Positions 34,166 to 46,137 are shown, counted from the stretch's first letter. The stretch is DNA of 64,000 bases from Anastrepha obliqua (GCF_027943255.1 NC_072897.1:45234044-45298043), one strand, 5' to 3'. Notes: generated by a model not told the origin, from the sequence alone. Program-made: numbers and translations.

Positions 34166-35798
34166 TCATGAAGATGTTAAGGCGGCTTAAGGAGAAGCGG
34201 TAGAAGTCAGGGCTCTAACGGAGCTGCGGCAAGTTGAAATTCGATACCTTGATAAAATCACCACAAAAGAAGAAGTACACGAGGTGATAACAAAACAAAT
34301 GAAGGAACTTGGCGTACCTGTCTCAGCGGTTCTGAGTCACAAACACGATTCTGAGTCACACAGACGGAGTCCCCAACTAGGCACTAAAAGTGGCAATTCG
34401 AAGTCATACCGGCATTATTGTAGATCTTTACAATACATGCCTTAAAGAAGGCACATTTCCAACTCAATGGAAGTTACAGAAACTGGTGCTGATTCCAAAA
34501 GGATCTAGGCCTGCGGAAGATGCTACAGGCTACCGCCCGTTTGCATGCTCGACACCGGAGACAAACTTCTAGAACAGTTGATATCTAATCGTCTTGAGGC
34601 AAGGCTCGCTCAACTACAGATACTCTAGCTGCGGTTAAAATCATTGCGCAAAAGGCAATCGAAGGAACTCGGTGGTTATACGGTAGCAAGGAGTACTGCC
34701 TAATGGCAACGCTAGGCGTAAAGAATGTCTTCAATACAGCGAACTGGAACCAGATCCTGATGGCGCTTAATTGCTTCCAGGTTCCAACCTATATACGCAA
34801 GATTATCATCAGTTATTTCACTGACAGAACCCTTTGCTATACTACCGATGCGGGTGTAAGGGAATATAAAATAACTGGCGGAGTTCCACAAGGCTCAGTC
34901 CTAGGCCCCTTGCTGTGGAATATTATGTATGATGGAGTCTTACGACTCAGTTTACCCCCAGGGTCAAAAATTATAGGGTTCGCTGACGATATCGCTGTTA
35001 TGGCCGTAGCTACAGTACTCCACCAAGCTGAAGCAATATGCAACCAGGCTGTCGGCATGGTAAAATAATGTCTGCACAAGAACGGTCTAACTCTTGCGGA
35101 TCATAAAACTGAAGCACTCCTCATTAGCAGCAGGAAGGAGAAGGAGTCGGCAAATATAATGGTGAGAGAAAATACCATAAGATCGAAACCGTTTATTAAA
35201 TACCTGGGCGTATTAACTGACCATAGGCTGAACTTCAGAGAACACCTATCATACGCGAGCAGCATAGCCGCAGAGGCAGTAACAGCGCTGGCGCGCACAA
35301 TGATGAGCACTAGAGGAGAGTACTGAACACCGTGGTCTCATCAATTTTGCTGTATGCAGCTCCAGCACGGGCGGAAGCAACTAATTACAGCTCATATGTG
35401 AATTGTATGAAATCAGTGCAACGATTGAGTGCTCTCAGAGTGTGCTGCGCATTTCGTACGGTATCAGAAGACGCCATTATGGTTATTGCAGGACTACTCC
35501 CAATTAATTGAATGGCAAAAGAGTATGCTGAAGTTTACAAAAATAAAGCTACTTCTGAACGGCAGACAATACTTTAGGAAGCAAGAGAGCGTAGCTTGCG
35601 TTCATGGCAGGAAAAATGGAGTTCGTCCCTGAACGGACGCTGGACGTACCGTTTGATTCCCTTAGCCAAATGGGTTAATCGTAAACATGGACAGTTAGAC
35701 TATTATCTGACCCAAATACTGACGGGACATGCGTACTTTAAATCCTATCTATATAGGTTTTAGCACGAAGACGACCCGTACTGTTCTTATTGTGAATC
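34166..35798 (+). pseudogene. R1-group LINE (copy D) RT, endonuclease missing
   Basis: RT pieces run in order: YNTCLKEGTFPTQWKLQKLVL (34390-34572), a VKNVFNTANW aspartate-box relic (VKNAF in others), GGVPQGSVLGPLLWN, GFADDIAVMAV (34703-35068; FADD instead of YADD), a thumb (KYLGVLTDHRLNF in another frame) and HGQLDYYLTQILTGHAYF near 35690-35740. The endonuclease is absent between 34165 and 34380. The frame stops at CES (35798), where a CR1/Jockey-type LINE is inserted; it resumes at 38173. Confidence 0.8.
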
Positions 35799-38172
35799 AT
35801 CCAAATTTAGGTGCCACCTATGAGTATCGAGATTTTAAATCGTTGAATGTTAATTCTTTGTATTCAGGCATGGGTTATATAAATTGGAATGAATGTTGGT
35901 TTCTTAGTTCTGTTGATAATAAACTAGACTTCCTCAACCGTAACCTATCCTCGTTATTTAATATGCATGCTCCGCTTCGTTCTTTTAATGTTTTAAATAG
36001 TTCATGTCCTTGGTACAACTCGAAAGTTCGAGCTGCCATTAGAAAGCGTAACAAGTATTATGCTAAGTGGAGAAAAAACTTGACGGATACTTCTTGGCGC
36101 CGGTACAAGGAAATACGAAATGAAACCACTGCAATAATACGACAAGCGAAACTTTGGTACAGTTACTCAAAACTTGATCCGTCACTTCCAACAAGAGAAC
36201 TGTGGCGCTACCTAAAAAAAATTTTAAATTCATGGCAAGGACAGTCCCGAATGTGAGATTGACCTTGATGAACTTAATGACTACTTCATTAGTGTTGGTA
36301 AGAAAACAAATTGTGCTCCTATTTTAAAAGAGTTCTCACCTTGTGCTACTCTAAAAGAACAGTTTCAATTTATGACAGTTAGTGAGGTAGATGTCCTGAA
36401 AGCTTTATCCAAAATAATGTCTAATGCTGTAGGCGACGATGGTATCTCGCTAAAATTCGTCCGTATAGTCATCCAATGTATAATAGGACCCCTTACCCAT
36501 ATAATAAACCATTGCTTGACTAGTTCATGTTTTCCATCAGTATGGAAAAAGGCTATAGTTTTCCCAGTCGCAAAAAAGGCAAATGCTATTTATGCTGGTG
36601 ACTATAGACCTACCAGCATACTGCCCACATTTTCCAAAGTTTGCGAAAGCTTGATGGCCACGCAAATTTCATCATTTCTACAGAACAATCGTCAACTCTC
36701 TCCACTACAATCTGGCTTCAACCAAAGTCACAGTTGCTCGACTGCAATGCTTAAAATACTGGACGACATTAGAATTAGTTTTGACAACGGAGACTTGACT
36801 CTACTTTGCTTACTTGACTTTTCTAAAGCATTTGACTCAGTGAATCACAAATTGTTATGTTTGAAGCTTAAATACTATTTCGGCTTCAAAGACAGTGCGG
36901 TGAAGCTCATGGCCAGCTACCTTGGAGACAGAGCGCAGAAGGTCAAGACCAGTAAATCAACATCTCAGTCTAGATACGTACACACTGGTGTTCCGCAAGG
37001 GTCTATCCTTGGTCCGCTTTTATTCAGTCTTTTTGTCAATGATGTTTTTAACGTTTGTCAGTATGTGAATGTCCATGCGTATGCTGATGATATACAATTG
37101 TATTTACTTGTCCAGTCGTATTGGTCTCGTTGAAGATTTATGTTTGAAAGTAAACAGTGATTTGTCTGCTATTTCTGTATGGGCTAGTGAAAACTCTTTA
37201 TGTCTGAACGCGTCAAAGTCATATGTCTTACCTATATGTAATGGTGTTGTGCATGTTGACAATATCTCTAAATTGTGGATAGGTACAAGGTACCTTTATG
37301 GATAAAGTAAAAAATTTTGGGGTTTATTCTCAACACAAAACTTACCTGTGCTGACCATATAAATAGGGTTGTGGGGGACATTTATGCTACATTGCGTAAA
37401 CTGAGAGTCTCTGCAACATTCACGCCAGAGAAAACGAGGCGCAAATTAGTTCTCCAGCTAATTATGCCTCTCATTACGTACTCTGAGGTGGTATACAGCA
37501 AACTCGAATCCACATCTTGCCATAAACTTAATGTAGCATTTAATAACGCCACGCGGTATGTATACCTAAGGGATTGGCAGATATTACCATATCTCTGCAT
37601 GGCAATCAAGGTTACTGGGCTGTTGCCTTAATAGTTATTTGTCTGCTAGAAATTGCATTGTTTTGTGCAAACTTATTCAAGTCTCCTCCCTATCTGACAG
37701 AGAAGTTGATACCAGTAAGGTCTCGCAGGCACAACAAATGCATCGTTCCAAAATTTAATTACCTACCATCATCTAGATTATTTTTCATTAACGCTGTTAA
37801 AGTGTGGAACTCATTACCCGACACTGTGAAGGCTGGACTTAACAGATTTAACTTCAGGGCACAAGTCTATAATTACTTTAAAAGTGATTGATTGCATTAA
37901 ATTTCTCTCTACATTCTCTAATTACTACTTTTGTTCTTTCTTTTCTAAATCCTTCTTTTCTTTTCCTATTGCTTCTTTTCTTCTTATTATTATAGTTAAG
38001 TTAAATATATTGGATTGATTCGTAAATGAACTGGTGTAAAACTTAGATTAAGAAACTTGTATGTTTAAAATATTCCAGATGTTTATAATATTGTTGAAGT
38101 ACTATTAAAAGACCTTAGTCTTACTATAATATGTACCATTTATATAAACAAATAAGTAAACGAAATAAACGA
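35799..38172 (+). pseudogene. CR1/Jockey-group LINE inserted in the R1-group LINE
   Basis: This is a 5'-truncated element. The frame 35729-36256 includes a pre-RT block (CPWYNSKVRAAIRKRNKYYAKW). RT at 36372-37133 has NAVGDDGISLKFV, DYRPTSILPTFSKV, LQSGFNQSHSCSTAML, LLCLLDFSKAFDSVNHK, TGVPQGSILGPLLFSLFVND and HAYADDIQLYL. The C-terminal part continues at 37317-37891 with frameshifts. It ends in an A-rich AAATAAGTAAACGAAATAAA tail. AATC lies on both sides (35795-35798; 38173-38176), and removing the element rejoins the R1 frame CES/VEDAEHVFV. Confidence 0.82.
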
Positions 38173-38640
38173 AATCTGTAGAAGACGCAGAACATGTTTT
38201 TGTATGACCGCGATTCGCGTTCGAAAGGAAGGAATTAAGCACTAGGGTGGGGAAGCCAATTACGGCTGATAACTGAGTGGATATTATGTTAGAATCAGAA
38301 GAACATTGGTCCGCTGTATGTAATATGGCAAGAATAGTAATCTCCTAACTGCGTCGCGCTGAACAACAGCGCAGATCTTCATGAAGAGGCAATAGGCCGC
38401 TCCCCTTTCCGTCAAGTCATATTTGACGGTTGACGTCGCTGAAAAACACAGCGCAAATTTTCAAGAATTGGCAATAGGCCGCTCCCCCTCCCGCGAAGCC
38501 ATGCTTAACGGTTGTCCCGCGGTGGGAGGGAAACGGAGCTGGGGTGGTGCAACGAACATTAAACCTACTTTGATTTTAAATGTTAGCGCCTATAATTCAA
38601 ATGTATGTATTTTTGATTGTATATTTAAGTTTGTTTGAAA
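38173..38640 (+). pseudogene. R1-group LINE (copy D) C-terminus and 3' UTR
   Basis: The frame resumes SVEDAEHVFV, the finger of R1 ORF2, then decays. The 3' UTR contains a tandem duplication of about 80 bp (about 38350-38431 and 38432-38515), each copy with GCAATAGGCCGCTCCCC and ending ACGGTTG. Sequence after 38590 is AT-rich. Confidence 0.65.
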
Positions 38641-38889
38641 ATATAAATTAAAAAAATTTCGTTTATCAAGCGAACATAGAATCGCATATTCAAATGCCTT
38701 GCAAAATGCCGTCGGCCGTTCGTCAATTTGATTTCCTACAGAAGCCAAAAACTGTGCAGAGACAATATATGTATGATACTAAAGAGAGAATTCTCTATAA
38801 CCAGCTCTGTTAAAAGTTTCATCACACGACGGCGGTGGTTAGACTTCATTTTTGCAAATTCACACTACTCGTAGCTCGTGAGACTTCTC

Positions 38890-39170
38890 TATATCATTAA
38901 TGTTCTCTGCTCGATGTGTCCGAAAAAAATTATAATAAGATCTTCAGCGAATCTCTTTGGCAAGAGAACATTAAAATACGTTCCTTTAAGAATTTTCAAA
39001 AAGAAGAGGCGAAACCGCCGCGCATCTAGCGTGTACCGACGCTGTTATTTATTTAACAAATACGGGAGATTTTCTACTGCATTTTCAGAATGCTGCCGGC
39101 GTAAGAACAAAAATGCTACCATTGTAGTTTTTCTTCTCTTCATCTGTCTATGGTATAGTACATAGTTTTA
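38890..39170 (+). pseudogene. LINE ORF1 C-terminal relic
   Basis: AAAAAAATTATAATAAGATC through GTGTACCGACGCTGTTA matches 50616-50745 closely, where the frame is better kept. The sequence following (TCTTCATCTGTCTATGRTA) is also shared. It is a fragment of the same LINE as 50458-50862. Confidence 0.6.
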
Positions 39171-39279
39171 ATAGAGACTTGGCTTTCTAAATGCCATTAT
39201 ACTGCAGAATTGTTTGACTGTCAACTGTATAATGTATTTTGCAAAGACAAATGCTCCCGCACTACTGGTCTCTCTAAAA

Positions 39280-39641
39280 CAGTGCTGTCCAAAATGAAAA
39301 ATGTGAGAGTATAAGTGAGAACGAGAGCATGGGAGCAGCCCAGTGGGAAATTTAAACCAAAATAAATAAATATTGGATTGGAGTAGAAAATTTTTGTGGG
39401 AGGAATCGAAATGCCTTTTGATATTACATCTATAGCTTCCTTTGAACGACTTGTAACATAAAAGGCATTGCAAGTCGCCAAAGGCATTTTCTAGCATAAA
39501 AAAGTTCTCACAGGGCATTGTATTGCATACATTAAGCGTCGCGGACAAACGTGGTGTTTATTCGTTGCTGGTTTGCTAACGACTGAACGATGGAGAGTAA
39601 GAATACGTGTCATCAATTGATGTATGGGATGGACAGCACTG
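39280..39641 (-). mobile_element. hAT-type MITE, copy 2 (362 bp), with BED-finger frame
   Basis: It is the same length as copy 1 and has the same TIRs (CAGTGCTGTCC/GGACAGCACTG). Flanks CTCTAAAA and CTCGAAAA are an 8 bp TSD with one mismatch. The minus-strand frame from 39548 again encodes NAFGDLQCLLCYKSF...HFDSSHKNF without interruption of the finger. Only scattered substitutions separate the copies. Confidence 0.92.
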
Positions 39642-39792
39642 CTCGAAAATAGGTGGCGTATTTGTTGCTGTAATATTGTAATTGTAATTGCTAGTATGAG
39701 AACCGACAAGGGATATTTTGATATTGATAAAATAATAATTAAAATTAATTTAGAAAAATCGAACGAATTATACATTAGGGAAATTATATACC

Positions 39793-39850
39793 GCCGCCGT
39801 AGCCGAATGGGTTGGTGCGTGACTACCATTCGGAGTTCAGAGAGAACGTA
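39793..39850 (+). mobile_element. SINE head, cut before the B-box
   Basis: GCCGCCGTAGCCGAATGGGT through GAGAGAACGT matches the SINE tRNA-like head, then stops one base into TTGGTTCGAATC. Loss of the 3' part is not the usual 5' truncation of retroposons. Confidence 0.8.
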
Positions 39851-39915
39851 TTGTCGTACAATACTGAATAGTCTAACTGGCATTCTAAACATAATTATTT
39901 TGGGTGACTTCAACT
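39851..39915 (+). pseudogene. LINE endonuclease snippet
   Basis: About 60 bases encode LNIIILGDFNLP, the GDFNxP motif of an APE endonuclease. The parent LINE cannot be named from this length. Confidence 0.5.
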
Positions 39916-40564
39916 TACCCATTGTTAGGTTAGGTTATGGTGGTAGTCGGTCTGCACCACCATATCACTTAGACCTTACAGGTCCATTGTGATACCACTG
40001 TGCTGCATGGGAACCCCATTTACCATCCTAGAATTGATCCCAACCCCACGCCAGACAGCTCAGTAAGATAATTAAAAAGTATTTACCTAGACAACCTGGT
40101 CTGATTTTAGCTAGGACTGGACAGTTGCAAAGTGCTCAACTGTTTCTTCCTCATCTCTGCAACTTCTGCAATATTCATGGGAGAAAACTCCTAGTCTCGA
40201 GGATCGCCTGTCAAATAGCCAATGACCGGTTATACAAGCCACGACCTTCGAGATGTCATCTCTTGAGAGACTAAGCAATTCCTTTGTCCTTTTCTTCTTT
40301 ATTTGCGGCCATAGTAGCCTAGCTGTTACATACGTACATGTTTTTTTATTATTAGTTTACTCGTGGGCAAAGGTATTCCAATGGTACTTTTATCACCTAG
40401 CAATTGAAGAGCAGTACCTTTTCTGTCTAGCTCATCGGCTTTAGAATTTCCCTCAATATCTCTCCCCTGAACACAAATAAGGCTGACCTTGAATACGACG
40501 TTAATATCATTTAGGTATAGCCGCATTTATTGATTTAATGGCCGCCTGCCTATCAGAGAATATA
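39916..40564 (-). pseudogene. LOA-group LINE: 3' UTR, C-terminal finger and RNase H end
   Basis: On the minus strand, 40526-40326 encodes the RNase H end (QGRDIEGNSKADELDRKGT), and near 40190-40130 CRSCRDEEETVEHF is the C-terminal finger. The 3' end carries GTTAGGTTAGGTTATGGTGG (complement at 39922). The domain continues on the far side of the mariner at 40565-41323. Confidence 0.75.
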
Positions 40565-41323
40565 GAGGGTGGTTAAGTTTCAAGGGCAGGTGCTGATTTT
40601 AAATAAAATATAATTTTTTAAGAAATTATTGTCACTTCTCTTTATTGTGATAATATTTGTATGGCTCTATTACGTATGGGGCAAAATATCGGCCTCGGTG
40701 GTACACCGCCATCCGATGGTCCAAATTTTCGATAATGTGCCGTTAATGTTCCAAATTCGCCGCGACGTGGGATTATTCGGCCGCCAAAATTTTCGCGCAG
40801 AAGAGCCATTGTTTCGTTTGCTGTGAGACAAGTGGCACCGTCCTGTTGAAACCACATATTGTCCACATCCATATCTTCCAATTCGGGTCATCATCTTATC
40901 TCTCATATCATCTCACGATAGCGAACACTATTCACAGTAACTGCCTGACCGGCCTCATTTTGGAAAAAATACGGCCCAATGATGCCGCCCACCCATAAAC
41001 TGCACCAAACAGTCACCCAGGTATGTCGGCAATCACTCTTGGATTATCATTCGCCCAAATGCGGCAATTCTGCTTATTGACGAATCCACTGAGGTGAAAA
41101 TGTGCCTCATCACTGAAAATGATTTTCTTCGATATGCATTTTGATTGGACGCCCGTTTTCATAATAAGCCTGAATAACTTTAAGGCGTTGCTCGATTGTG
41201 TATCTTTCCATAGATGAAATTGAATTAGTCTGAAATAGAAAAATGTCAAATCAAATGCAGAAAAAGCATGACGTTTAGGCGCGGTTTACATTCAACATCG
41301 GGCCTTAAAATTTAACCAGCCTT
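40565..41323 (-). mobile_element. Mariner-family deletion derivative, copy 2 (759 bp)
   Basis: Same TIRs as 31025-31926 (GAGGGTGGTTAAGTTTCAAG and its inverse) with TA on both sides (40563-40564; 41324-41325), inserted in LINE RNase H. The minus strand shows the same deletion junction as copy 1 (AATGCATATCGAAGAAAATC) leading into IIFSDEAHFHLSGFVNKQNC. It has further losses between the catalytic blocks. It cannot encode an active transposase. Confidence 0.85.
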
Positions 41324-41325
41324 TA

Positions 41326-42056
41326 TTTATAATCGTTTTTGTTACGGCATGCGTGTTTAGATATTTAGCTACTTCTTTTCTAGCTAGAACCTCTGCCTTA
41401 TAGACGCTGCAGTAGTCTGGTAGTCGAACGGATAGTTCAAGTCCTAATTCATTCGAAAACACTCCATAGCCAACCTTATCTTCTAGCTTGGGACCATCTA
41501 TGGTATATAAAAACTTAATTCCCCCCTTCTCCATGGCATTGGTGTCTACCACTCCCTTCTTGACGGTATACTAGTCCCGAAGAGCCTTTCGAAGGTGAGT
41601 CTAGGAATAGAGTGGTCTATTTCCTGTTTGTCAGAATTCAGAGAGTGCAAAATAGAAACGTGGCCAAACCACCGGTCTATCCATAGCGCCATACTTTTGA
41701 GTCTGAACGCCGAGGCAGGTAAATTGATTAGCACTTCCAGCGCTTTATTTGGGGTAGTCCTTAAAGCGCTAGAGATGCATAAAAAAGCTATTCGTTGGAC
41801 CTTACTAATGAATTTAGCGTAATTCGCCTTTTGAGCAGATGGTCACCATGCAATTATTCCATTTATTAAGATTGGCCTAACTACAGATGTATAGAGCCAA
41901 TGTGTAACACGAGGCGTTAGTCCCCATTTAGTACCGACCGTTTTTTTACAAGTATATAATGCAACGTTGGCCTTCTTTACTCTTTCTTCAATATTAGGTT
42001 TCCGCGTGAGTTTCCTGTCTAATATGAGTCCACAGCCTTAAAAATTAGCGGGGAGA
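41326..42056 (-). pseudogene. LOA-group LINE: RNase H start and RT thumb
   Basis: Minus frames 41552-41292 (FLYTIDGPKLEDKVGYGVFS; CSVYKAEVLARKEVAKYL) and 41734-41546 (LPASAFRLKSMALWIDRWFG) form the start of RNase H and the linker. The first RNase H aspartate box is changed (TIDGPK where YTDGSK is usual). A frameshift separates the two. Confidence 0.75.
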
Positions 42057-43127
42057 TTATAGGGAGCCTATGATTCTTTGTAGGGAGCCTTTGATTCTTT
42101 TTTCGGGGCTTATACCAAGTCCCCTGCTCGCAGTCCAGCTTCTAAGTGTGGCCTTGTTAGAGCGCAGAATATCCATAAGGGTGTTAGGATATTTACCTTT
42201 AACGGCAATTGCTAGGTCATCTGCGTTAGCAGTGATGTGGTAACCCCCTCTTTCCTTGGTCAACAATAGGGAGTTTACCGCCAAAACCCAAAGAAGGGGA
42301 CTCCTCCAGACCTTTCTGCTTAGAGTAGTGCTGCTTAATTTAGCCGTTACCTTTCTTTTGACGAGTATAGCTTCTATCAGGGCAACAACGTGTGGCTCAA
42401 CTCCAAAATCTTCTAAAGAACCCACTATATCGTTTGCATTTATTTTGTTAAAGGCGCCTTCTATATCTACGAAAGCAACCAATGCAAACTCTTTGACTAA
42501 TAAACTTTTTTCCACCAACCCGACGATTGAGTGTAAGGCGGTTTCTGTAGACTTCCCTTTAGTATAGGCATGTTGCGCCGAGGAGAGCCTATTTAAAGGC
42601 ACAACGCCCCGTAAATATTCATCCATTATACTCTCCAGGATCTTGAGCAGAAAAGACATTAGATTAACGGGTCTGAAGTCTTTGGGGTTAGTGTGTGAGG
42701 ACCTACCTGCCTTGGATATGAAGGAGACTTTTGTCTCCCTCCAGCCTAGCGGAATGTGGCCCAAGTTAATACAACTTCTTATGATAATTTTGATAAAAGG
42801 TGAGATAATGTCCCGTGATTGCTGTAGCTCAGCAGGGTAGATCCCGTCTAGTCCTGGGGATTTATAAGGACCAAAAGTGTTAATAGCCCATTCGATCGTT
42901 GCGTTTGTAACTAAGAGACTTCCTAGGTCGGATTGCCCTTCATTATTGGCGGAATCGTTTTGTTCCACCGGCTTGTTTCCTGGGGAATGTGTGTCTAGGA
43001 GAAGACCTAATGATTCCTCACTTGACGTAGTCCATGTATTCTCTTGTCCTTGTAGATAGCCTAGGTTGCATGGCGTCTTTGAAAGAAATTTTCTTACTGG
43101 CCGCTTCTGAAGTTTCCTTCCTTTCAC
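42057..43127 (-). pseudogene. LOA-group LINE reverse transcriptase (356 codons)
   Basis: This open minus frame carries INTFGPYKSPGLDGIYPAEL, SFISKAGRSSHTNPKDFRPV, LSSAQHAYTKGKSTETALH, ALVAFVDIEGAFN (aspartate box), a WRSPLLW relic of the usual GGVLSPLLW box, and ITANADDLAIAV in place of YADD. The asparagine at the tyrosine position is compatible with a decayed copy. The RT ends in an altered stretch (RIKGSLQRIIGSL) where a 20 bp segment is duplicated. Confidence 0.8.
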
Positions 43128-43780
43128 GCTGCGCAGTTCTGACTGGTTTTTTTATAATTTTTTCAATTATAGACTTCCTCTGACCTTCTCGTGACCTTGG
43201 GCAGATTAAATAATGTTCTATGGGATTCTCGTAGCGAGGTTAGTTCGTTGGTCCACCAAGGTGGCTTAGACTTCCCTCTGAGCCGGACAACGGGAGAGCT
43301 AGCTGTTATTGCTGTTAGAAAACATGTCGGAACCCAGGGTATATCCAGAACTTCCTCTCTGTTTATAAAAACAAAAGTCGGCTCGGAGCCTAAATTCAAA
43401 ACACTAATTTTGTTTTCTAGAATAAAGTCAAGTAGTGACTCAACTCTAGCGTTAGTGTCACTGCTCCCCCACAGGATGTTGTGAGCAATTACGTCGCAGG
43501 AGACAACCAAATCTTTATGTTTCCGGACTGCCTCTTGCACCAGCTTACGAACTTCATCTGGCGGGGCATCCCTATCGTAGGCCATATAGGCGGAGGCTAG
43601 GTAAAACTCGGTTTTCTCGAGCTGGATGGTTGCCGCCACCATGTCGCCGCTACTAAACTGTGGAAGCAAGAAAATGTTAATATTATTTTTTGCAGGGATG
43701 CAGCTACGAATCTTACCTGTGTGTTCTACGGCAATCAATTTAAAACCCTTCACTCCGAGACCGAAGATTTTATTGCCGTA
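43128..43780 (-). pseudogene. LOA-group LINE endonuclease
   Basis: The minus frame 43753-43163 encodes VEHTGKIRSCIPAKNNINI, YLASAYMAYDRDAPP, VVSCDVIAHNILWGSSDTN (usually GCDANAHHxxWGSSDTN) and LNLGSEPTFVF, the APE endonuclease of LOA/Jockey-type LINEs. It is continuous apart from the stop at its end. Upstream frame (higher coordinates) leads toward ORF1. Confidence 0.8.
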
Positions 43781-44650
43781 TATTCACGGCTCTTGGATAA
43801 GAGCACCGGCAGCCAAGCGGGCTGAAAGGTGTGCGGACGCAAGTTTAGAGTGCTGAAGATTAATTTGGATCAACTTAATGTGAATCTGTCCGTTTCATCT
43901 CAACCAGCCTGCATCATAACAAAGGGGTGGAGGTCTGTGGTGTTCCTCTATGACCTGGAGGTACACTTCGGCGATAGCCTCTACAATCCCCCACCATTTT
44001 GCCTTAGGCTCCTTCCTTTCCTCCCATGTCGATGATGGCCAGTATCTCACCGCCGCCCTTTACAACCTCACTAAAGGTTGGATGTTTATAGCCATCTACC
44101 TTTTTGTTTTTTGGCGACTCTTATTGCCGGTTGAGGTTGAGGGGAGATGGGTAGTATTTGTCCTAAGCAGAGTTGACCCCGCAGCTCCTGCTATCGACCG
44201 ATTGGAGGCCGGTTTACCCAAGCCTCCTCGCCACCTGCAGCCTCCTGCAGTACTCGTACTGGGACCAGCCCTTTCTCTTAGGCCCCATCTAGCTCCTAAT
44301 AGCGGCGGTCTGACCACGGCCTTGCTCTCAGCTGTAGGACCGACCTCCTTGTAAGTAACGTTTTTCCCTATTTAAATTCATTTTTAGTCCCACGAGTGTC
44401 GGACAAGAGAGGTCCGCTAAATAGAACCGGAGGTCGCCAGGTATCCGAAGCACTCCGTTCGCGACTGGGCTATTTTTGGTTTGGGTCCCCAGCCAGGCTG
44501 AACCTCGGCACGGGTCGTATAACACCTTGTTCCCACCCAGAGCAGAGCTTGGTCATCGTTGAAAAAGCAGCCCAAATCAAAGGAGTGGAGTGCATTCGCG
44601 CAATGCTGGAATGTATTAAAGCGACCACACTACCATCCATTGATATGGTC
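43781..44650 (-). mobile_element. LOA-group LINE 5' part (ORF1 region, decayed)
   Basis: This GC-rich stretch, proline- and glycine-rich in translation, lies upstream of the endonuclease on the minus strand. No intact ORF1 frame or zinc knuckle could be followed, so the call rests on position and composition. The true 5' end is not defined. Confidence 0.45.
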
Positions 44651-44689
44651 TGATTAGTGTTTCGACTAGGCCTCCACACCATGGTACAA

Positions 44690-46137
44690 TTCTAGGCTCA
44701 TTAATCTTAACAATAAAAAAACCAAAGCATACAAACTACACCGGAAATCTAAAAATAACGCAAAACTTTATGAAACGTACAATCGGTTGCAAAAAGAATT
44801 CGATGTTCTGAACAAATTTTTCAGAACTAATTACATTTCTAAAGCAGAGACTGGTATCAAAGAAAATTGTAAATCTTTTTGGCAGTTCATTAACGGTAAA
44901 AAGAAAGCCCCTGGAATCCCGGATAAAATTCATTATTTGGGCGAGTCATAATCGAACATTCAACAAATTAGTAACCTTTTTGCAGATTTTTTCCGGCCTG
45001 TTTATGTTTGCCAATCTGACACCGGAATAGAAAATACCTCTTTTAGCAGCTCACGACCAAATAAAGGTCTCCAGTTCTCATTTAATGATGTACTCGGGAG
45101 CCTTTTGGCTTTAACAAATAACCCAATTCTTGGAGAAGATATCTTCCCTCCTATATAATTAAAAAAACTGTACCACATCGTAAGCAAAACCATTAACAAT
45201 TATCTTCAATAAATCACTAGCTTCTGGTGAATTTTTAAATAATTGGAAAAAATCTTGTATCATACATATCATACCTAAACTCCTTGAAAAGCTAGTTCAT
45301 GATAGCTAGTTCATATCGCCTTATCAGCACGCTTTTGTTAAGGGTAGATCTACTGTTAAGAATTTAGGTTTATTCGCAAATTTTGTCTTAAACCAATTTG
45401 AAACAGGCTAACAATGCAATGTCATATCCACCGATTTCTCGAAAGCGTTCAATAGAGTCAGCCATAGTAAGCTATTTAAAAAGCTGAGTTTAAATTTTCT
45501 TCATTATAGCTTACTTTAATGACTTGCATCTTATCTAACAGATAGATCTCAATTCGTTCGTATAAACCAAGTAACTTCAGGCGTACCTCAAAGTAGCCAT
45601 CTTGGGCCACTATTGTTCTTAATGTTTGTGAATGACATTCCAGATGTTTTCCAGACATCACGTTCTCTGATGTATGCAGATGACCTGAAAATGTACAGTC
45701 GGATGGAGGACACAACTGGCTGCATAAGACTTCAAGAAGACTTAACAAGATTGAAAGCAAAAACTTGGGGGTCATATTTACATCGAAAATGTCGTTTTCT
45801 AAACATATAGACTTTATGATTGCCAAGTCTAGATCAATGCTTGACTTTGTAATAAGAAATTCAAGGGAGTTCCAGGATATTTCCACGCTGAAGAATTTGT
45901 TCTCTTGTGAGATCAAACCTCGAATATTTCAGCATTATTTGGGATCCATTTTATATGGGTTCATCTTTAAGAATGGAGAAGGTTCAAAAACGTTTCACTA
46001 GATTTGCTATTCATTCACTTCGTTGGCCTTGCAGTTTGCCTGCATATAAAAGTAGATGTCTTTTTCTAGCATTGCCAACTTTAGAAATGCGGAGAAAAAG
46101 TTCATCGGTAATAAAAGTGGAGTGGCGAATATACAGT
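44690..46137 (+). pseudogene. Jockey-group LINE fragment, multiply broken
   Basis: Sense-strand codons show a pre-RT block (CKSFWQFINGKKKAP near 44870), YQHAFVKGRSTVKNL (near 45315), a STDFSKAFNRVSH aspartate box (near 45430), TSGVPQSSHLGPLLFLMFVND (45570-45635) and MYADDLKMY (45670). A thumb/C-terminal stretch follows in shifted frames (MIAKSRSMLDFVIRNSREF, 45815-46000). Stops and frameshifts are frequent. It ends where RTE sequence begins (about 46138). Confidence 0.75.

Noticed and set aside
39916..39940. GTTAGGTTAGG as a telomeric TTAGG array
   Set aside because: There are only two units, and it is the 3' end of a LINE; dipterans lack TTAGG telomeres.
43829..44354. Plus-strand proline-rich frames
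   Set aside because: They are antisense to the LOA-group LINE 5' part and show no known domain.
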